Of a DNA stretch of 10,862 nucleotides, positions 7,110 through 10,862 are shown in pieces (the stretch's first letter is position 1; each line of letters starts with the position of its first letter). The notes beneath the pieces were generated by a model, which saw nothing but the letters and a program-made list of their open reading frames with translations, was not told the origin of the DNA and searched no databases. The translations under genes and the position numbers were made by a program. The DNA is from Quadrisphaera sp. (GTDB taxonomy: Bacteria > Actinomycetota > Actinomycetes > Actinomycetales > Quadrisphaeraceae): contig JARIBR010000002.1 in the NCBI GenBank assembly GCA_029258695.1, positions 1-10,862 of the forward strand, in the 5' to 3' direction.

Positions 7110-8826
7110 GCCGGGGGGGTCTGCGGCGCAGCAGCCGGCGGCGCACCGTGAGCACGCCGACGGACCGGGTGCCGGCCGGCCCCTCGTGGGCCGAGGCCGG
7201 CGTCGGCGTCGAGGCTGGTCCCGGTGGTTCGGCGGCGACGGGGACCTGCTCGGGCTCCGCGGGCGCGCGCCGGTCCTGCGCCGGCGCCGCCTCGGTCAGG
7301 CGCCCCTGGGCGCGCCGCTCCACCAGGCGGGGCAGAACCCTCCCGGGCGCGGTGGCCATCACGCGGTCGCGCTGGTCGAGGTCGAGCTCGACGAGCAGGC
7401 GGCGCACGCACGCCAGCAGCGTGACGTTGAGCTCGGCGAAGTCCGAGCGGTCGACGAGGACGAGCTCGGTGAGCCGGACGCGGGCGTCCCGCAGCCCGGC
7501 CAGGCCCGTGCGCAGGGCTGCGCGCTCGCGCAGCGCCGCCGGGGCGCTCGGGGCCTGCGGGCTCGGGCGGGCTGCCCGGGTCAGCGGGCCGGGACGAGCG
7601 GACAGGGGCCGCTCGGGGCCGGCGGGACGTCGGACGTGATGGTGCCGCGCCCGGCTCAGGCGCCGCAGCGGGGCGGGCGGCCCGACGTCGGGGCGCCGGG
7701 CCTGCGCGGCGACGAGGTCCCCGAACGCCCCCACCGCCACGGAGGCCTCGCGGAGCACGAGCGCGGTCGAGGCCTTGACCTCCTCGCTCAGCTCGTCGGA
7801 GTCCCACGTGGTGCCGTCGACGACGTCGAGCAGCGAGCGGTAGGTGCTGCGCACGGTGATGAGGCTGGCCTCGATCGCCACGAGCCCCTGGCGCAGCCCC
7901 GGCCCGGTGTCGGCGAGGGCGAGGGCGCGCAGGTTCAGCCGGCGGCTCTCCTGCGCGGCGTCCACCGCCGTCGTCGCCCACGGCAGCCAGCGGGTCTGCG
8001 TGCGGGCCTCGCCGAGCCAGCCCCGGGCCGCCGACGGCACGTCGTCGGTCCCGGTCAGCTCCCAGGACGAGCGCAGCAGCAGGTCCGAGACGCCGTCGGT
8101 GGTCTCCGCGAGGGCCTTCCCGGCGTCGTCGCTGACGATGCGCGGGGGCACCACCATGGTGATGACGATGCCGACGGCCGCCCCGAGCAGCGACTCGACG
8201 ATCCGGTGGGAGGCCGCGCTCCCGTAGCCGAACTGGCCGGCGGACAGGACCAGCAGCGTGCTGATCGGCACCTCGACGACGTTGTCCCCCAGGCGCAGCA
8301 GCTGCCCCGCCAGGGCGGCCACGACGACGGCGAGGGCGAGGGACCACCACGACAGCGCGACGCTCGCGGCGAAGACCGCGGCGATCGCCACGCCCATGAC
8401 CACGGCGACGATGCGCAGCGCCCCGTTGGCCAGCAGGGACACCGGGGTGAGCTGGACGACCAGCAGCGCGGTGAGGGCGGCGACCAGCGGGGTGGACCCG
8501 GGCAGCAGGAGGCGGGCGACGAGGTAGCCCGCCGCGGCGGCGCCGGCCACGCGCACCGCCCACCCGACGCCGTCGCGCCCGCCGCGCCACCAGCGCCGCT
8601 CCTGAGCGCGGACGAAGGGCTCGAGGCGGTGGAGCACCGCGGGGGGCAGGACGCCGCGGGCGGTCCGTGCGGCCAGCGAGCGGGCGCGCCACAGGGCGCG
8701 GGAGAGGGACGGGGGTTCGTCGGGGGTCTCGGGCTCGTCGGGGGTGCCGGGGTCGCCGGTCGCCGCCGGGGGCGCCGCCGGGGTCGAGAGGTGCTCCGGC
8801 GTGTCCACCCAGCGACTATCGGTCAT
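7042..8826 (-). CDS. FUSC-family (fusaric acid resistance / aromatic acid exporter-like) membrane protein, second of a tandem pair
   Basis: This 594-residue protein starts at ATG 8824-8826, overlapping the stop of the upstream paralogue by 11 nt; no good ribosome site is seen, so translational coupling is likely. Residues 1-80 are a cytoplasmic lead with a TPDEP repeat (28-38) from an 18-bp duplicated segment. About six membrane segments span 86-230 and include the family block LVVQLTPVSLLANG (122-135), LSWWSLA (158-164), GQLLRLGDN (174-182) and LLGAAVGI...PPRI (213-230). A soluble helical region follows (about 235-500), interrupted by a Pro/Arg-rich insert at about 382-430 absent from the paralogue. 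Residues 510-594 are a Pro/Ala/Arg-rich tail of low complexity; the last 22 are antisense to the PspC gene. Only one FUSC half is present, so it may work as a homo- or hetero-oligomer. The substrate is unknown. Confidence 0.87.
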   Translation of the reverse strand: MTDSRWVDTPEHLSTPAAPPAATGDPGTPDEPETPDEPPSLSRALWRARSLAARTARGVLPPAVLHRLEPFVRAQERRWWRGGRDGVGWAVRVAGAAAAGYLVARLLLPGSTPLVAALTALLVVQLTPVSLLANGALRIVAVVMGVAIAAVFAASVALSWWSLALAVVVAALAGQLLRLGDNVVEVPISTLLVLSAGQFGYGSAASHRIVESLLGAAVGIVITMVVPPRIVSDDAGKALAETTDGVSDLLLRSSWELTGTDDVPSAARGWLGEARTQTRWLPWATTAVDAAQESRRLNLRALALADTGPGLRQGLVAIEASLITVRSTYRSLLDVVDGTTWDSDELSEEVKASTALVLREASVAVGAFGDLVAAQARRPDVGPPAPLRRLSRARHHHVRRPAGPERPLSARPGPLTRAARPSPQAPSAPAALRERAALRTGLAGLRDARVRLTELVLVDRSDFAELNVTLLACVRRLLVELDLDQRDRVMATAPGRVLPRLVERRAQGRLTEAAPAQDRRAPAEPEQVPVAAEPPGPASTPTPASAHEGPAGTRSVGVLTVRRRLLRRRPPRLSPPGASAPTGPGTPGPASREG

Positions 8827-10225
8827 CGTCGGCGGGACTTGATGGTCCGGTCGGGTGGTCGGTGCGGCGGCGGCCCAGCACCCGCGGCAGCGGGACGTCA
8901 CGGCGGCCCAGGATGCCGCTGCCACCCTCGTCGTCACCGGCACGCCGGTCCTCGCGGAAGCGCTCCAGGCGCGCCGGGAGGCCCCTGGGCGGGTGCTGGG
9001 CGAGGCTGGAGTCCCGGCGCTCCGGGCTGAGGTCGACGATGAGGCGGTCGGCGGCCTGCAGCAGCGTGGTGTTCAGCGCCGAGAACCTCGCGTCGTCGGC
9101 GAGCACGAGGTCCGTCAGGCGCGCCTGCGCCTCGCGGAGGTCCTCGAGGGAGGAGTCCAGCCGGTGGCGGGCGGAGTCACCGTCACGGCGGCGCACGTCG
9201 GCCACGACGACGTCGCCGAAGGAGCGCACCGCACCGGCCATGTCCTCCAGCGCGAGGGCCGCGGCCTCTCGGACGAGCTCGGCGAGGTCGTCGCCCGCCC
9301 CCTCGTCCCGGTCGTCGGGGTCCGTCTCCGGACCACCGTCCCGGCCCTCGCCGGAGCTCAGGGCGGCGCTGGCGTCCACCAGCGCGCGGTACATCGCCCG
9401 GACCGTGATCGCCGTGTTCTCCAGGGTCTCGATGCCCTCGCGCAGCCCCGGCCCGGCGTCGACGGCGGCGAGCGCCCGCAGGTTGTAGCGCCGTCCCTCC
9501 TCCGCGCGCAGCACCGCGGCGCCGACGACCGGCAGGTCGTGGTTGACCTGGCGCGCGGAGCCCAGCCAGTCCCGGACGCCCTCGGTGACCGACGGCTCGG
9601 ACCGGAAACCGTCCGAGGAGCGCCGCAGGAGGTCGGCGATGCGGTCGGCCAGCCCCTCGAGGGCCGACCCCGCGGCGCCGCTGGCGATGCGCGGCGGCAG
9701 CGCGAGGGTGACGAGGATGCCGACGGCCGCGCCGATGAGCGTCTCGGCGATCCGGTCCCACGCCGTCGCGGTGGACCCGAGCGAGCCGGCGCCCAGGACG
9801 AGCATCGCGCTGATGGCGACCTCGATGAGGTTGTTCTTCAGCCTCAGCAGCTGCCCGACGAGGATGGCGGTGGCGATGACCATCGCCAGGCTCCACCAGG
9901 ACAGCGGGAGCACCGAGGAGACCACGACGGCCACCAGCACCCCGGAGACGACCGCGATGATGCGGTCGGCGCCCGAGGCGAGCAGCGCGACGGGGGTCAG
10001 CTGGACCACGAGCATGGTGGTCAGCGGGGCCGTCAGCGGGGCGGCGCCGGGCAGCACCGCCGAGGCGACGACGAAGGAGGTCACCGCGGCGCCGGTCAGG
10101 CGCAGCGCCCAGGCCACCGCCGCGGGCCCGCCCCGGCGCCACCGCTGGCGGGCGGCGCGGGCCAGGGCGGGCGGTGAGAGGCGGCGCAGGCTGGCGACCA
10201 CCTCTCGGCGCGCGTCCTCCCTCAC
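8816..10225 (-). CDS. FUSC-family (fusaric acid resistance / aromatic acid exporter-like) membrane protein, first of a tandem pair
   Basis: This 469-residue protein starts at GTG 10223-10225 with AAGGTG 5 nt upstream, a good ribosome site. A basic N-terminus (1-35) precedes about six membrane segments (36-180) with TTMLVVQLTPVALLASG (69-85), LSWWSLA (108-114), GQLLRLKNN (124-132), and IGAAVGI...PPRI (164-180). Residues 185-400 are a soluble, mostly helical region: YNLRALAAVDAGPGLREG (247-264), an acidic linker (291-313), then EDLREAQARLTDLVLADD (361-378). The tail is charged. By hand alignment without gaps, residues 71-204 match the downstream gene's 121-254 at about 76 of 134 positions (57%), showing an old tandem duplication. 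FUSC relatives export fusaric or hydroxybenzoic acids, while others are uncharacterised; the substrate here is unknown. Confidence 0.87.
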   Translation of the reverse strand: MREDARREVVASLRRLSPPALARAARQRWRRGGPAAVAWALRLTGAAVTSFVVASAVLPGAAPLTAPLTTMLVVQLTPVALLASGADRIIAVVSGVLVAVVVSSVLPLSWWSLAMVIATAILVGQLLRLKNNLIEVAISAMLVLGAGSLGSTATAWDRIAETLIGAAVGILVTLALPPRIASGAAGSALEGLADRIADLLRRSSDGFRSEPSVTEGVRDWLGSARQVNHDLPVVGAAVLRAEEGRRYNLRALAAVDAGPGLREGIETLENTAITVRAMYRALVDASAALSSGEGRDGGPETDPDDRDEGAGDDLAELVREAAALALEDMAGAVRSFGDVVVADVRRRDGDSARHRLDSSLEDLREAQARLTDLVLADDARFSALNTTLLQAADRLIVDLSPERRDSSLAQHPPRGLPARLERFREDRRAGDDEGGSGILGRRDVPLPRVLGRRRTDHPTGPSSPADDDR

Positions 10226-10271
10226 GGGAGCACCTTGTCAGCCCAGCGTCGTGCGCGCTCGACCTCGGGCC

Positions 10272-10284
10272 GACCAGCGTGGTC
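10272..10284 (-). terminator. Small hairpin downstream of the HelD/HelR-like gene, weak terminator candidate
   Basis: GACCA (10272-10276) and TGGTC (10280-10284) pair around a 3-nt loop, 8 nt beyond the helicase stop codon and within the 67-bp gap before the FUSC pair. There is no T-tract and the stem is only 5 bp. I see no clear promoter for the FUSC pair in this gap. Confidence 0.2.
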
Positions 10285-10292
10285 CGTCGTGG

Positions 10293-10862
10293 TCAGCGCT
10301 CCGTGGACGCCTCGACGCGCAGCGACCCGAGACCGTTCGGCAGCTCCTGCGCCGACACGACGAGGAGGCGCTGGGTGGGACGGGTCATCGCGACGTAGAG
10401 GTCGTTGATGCCTCGCTCACCCGCCGCGACGATCTCGGCCGGCTCCACGAGCACCACCTCGTCGAACTCCAGCCCCTTCACGCCCGCCACGTCGGTGACG
10501 TGCAGCGGCCCGGTGGCCGCGCCGCCGGGCGGCGTCACCGCGGCGGCGGTGCGCGGGTCACGGCTGGCGGCTCGGGCCACGTCGGCGCGCAGCCTCGCCG
10601 GGGTGATCACCGCGACGGTGCCCTCGCCCCGGCGCGCCAGGGCGCCGGCGGCGGCGTCGAGCACGGCCGCGAGCCACCCGTCACCGCCGACCGGCTGCGG
10701 GGCGGGGCGCGCGGAGGGCTCCGTCGTGGCATCGCGCACCGAGCTGGGCCCGGGCACGTCGAGGCCGGCCGCGGCCAGCGTGGCGCCGGCGCGCTCCCTG
10801 TCCTGCCGGGGCGTGCGGTAGGTCACCGTGAGCTCGGCGAGGTGCCAGGGGCGGTTGCGGTC
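10293..10862 (-). CDS. HelD/HelR-type superfamily 1 helicase-like ATPase (RNA polymerase recycling), C-terminal part
   Basis: The frame stays open to the right edge, so the gene is 5'-truncated; 189 C-terminal residues are visible. They carry late UvrD/HelD-type motifs: LTVTYRTP (11-18, motif IV region), DVAGVKGLEFDEVVLVEP (124-141, motif V region) and NDLYVAMTRPTQRLLVV (153-169, motif VI with its Arg). VKGLEFDEVV together with DLYVAMTR is typical of HelD and of the actinobacterial HelR, which bind RNA polymerase and use ATP to release it from DNA or from rifampicin. The Walker A motif and the RNA polymerase-binding arms would be upstream of the window. An internal GTG at 10824-10826 is not the start, since conserved sequence continues before it. 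UvrD/PcrA or another UvrD-like ATPase is the main alternative. Confidence 0.8.
   Translation of the reverse strand, partial: DRNRPWHLAELTVTYRTPRQDRERAGATLAAAGLDVPGPSSVRDATTEPSARPAPQPVGGDGWLAAVLDAAAGALARRGEGTVAVITPARLRADVARAASRDPRTAAAVTPPGGAATGPLHVTDVAGVKGLEFDEVVLVEPAEIVAAGERGINDLYVAMTRPTQRLLVVSAQELPNGLGSLRVEASTER

Noticed and set aside
7171..7180. GCCGGCCGGC palindrome as a terminator for the PspC gene
   Set aside because: It is a 10-bp self-complementary G/C string with no loop, of a kind expected by chance in this DNA, and lies within FUSC coding sequence.
8827..8943. Upstream extension of the second FUSC gene to 8943
   Set aside because: The extra 39 residues are antisense-like Ala/Arg/Thr sequence in another frame of the first FUSC gene. 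The ATG at 8826 gives the usual short stop/start overlap.
7186..10177. Long plus-strand open frames opposite the two FUSC genes (7186-9030 and 8855-10177)
   Set aside because: Their low-complexity Gly/Arg/His/Gln/Asp composition and lack of any recognisable motif show they are shadows of the FUSC coding sequence.

Overview
The window reads as a chromosomal segment of a very GC-rich actinobacterium. This rests on the third-position G/C bias, Ala/Arg/Gly/Val-rich proteins, frequent GTG starts, long antisense shadow frames, and the gene families present, especially a fused MrpA-MrpB and a C-terminal fragment of a HelD/HelR-type ATPase. I cannot name the genus. I see no tRNA, rRNA, insertion sequence, CRISPR array or phage gene.

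Layout from left to right. (1) The 3' part of a plus-strand RES-domain gene (NAD+ phosphorylase toxin family) ends at 473. (2) It converges on a complete minus-strand Mrp (Mnh) cation/proton antiporter operon at 510-6825, transcribed mnhA(B)-C-D-E-F-G. MrpA carries the MrpB domain at its C-terminus, so six genes cover all seven subunits. All five junctions are 4-nt stop/start overlaps (ATGA or GTGA). A perfect 16-bp-arm inverted repeat lies in the last codons of mnhG and probably ends the operon. (3) A 107-bp divergent intergenic region (6826-6932) separates mnhA from a small plus-strand PspC-domain gene (6933-7109). (4) Two tandem minus-strand FUSC-family membrane proteins (7042-8826 and 8816-10225) are clear paralogues with an 11-nt overlap. 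The tail of the downstream one runs antisense into the PspC gene. (5) At the right edge is the 3' end of a minus-strand superfamily-1 helicase-like ATPase of the HelD/HelR type, the family that removes stalled or rifampicin-bound RNA polymerase from DNA.

Functionally most of the window concerns the cell envelope: ion and pH homeostasis (Mrp), a PspC-type membrane-stress protein, and two putative aromatic-acid or amphiphile exporters. The two edge genes (RES toxin, HelD/HelR-like) are both incomplete and are stress-related by family. I see no clearly new multi-gene system. The items most worth checking are the mnhG-terminal hairpin, the divergent FUSC paralogue pair, and the FUSC/PspC convergent overlap.
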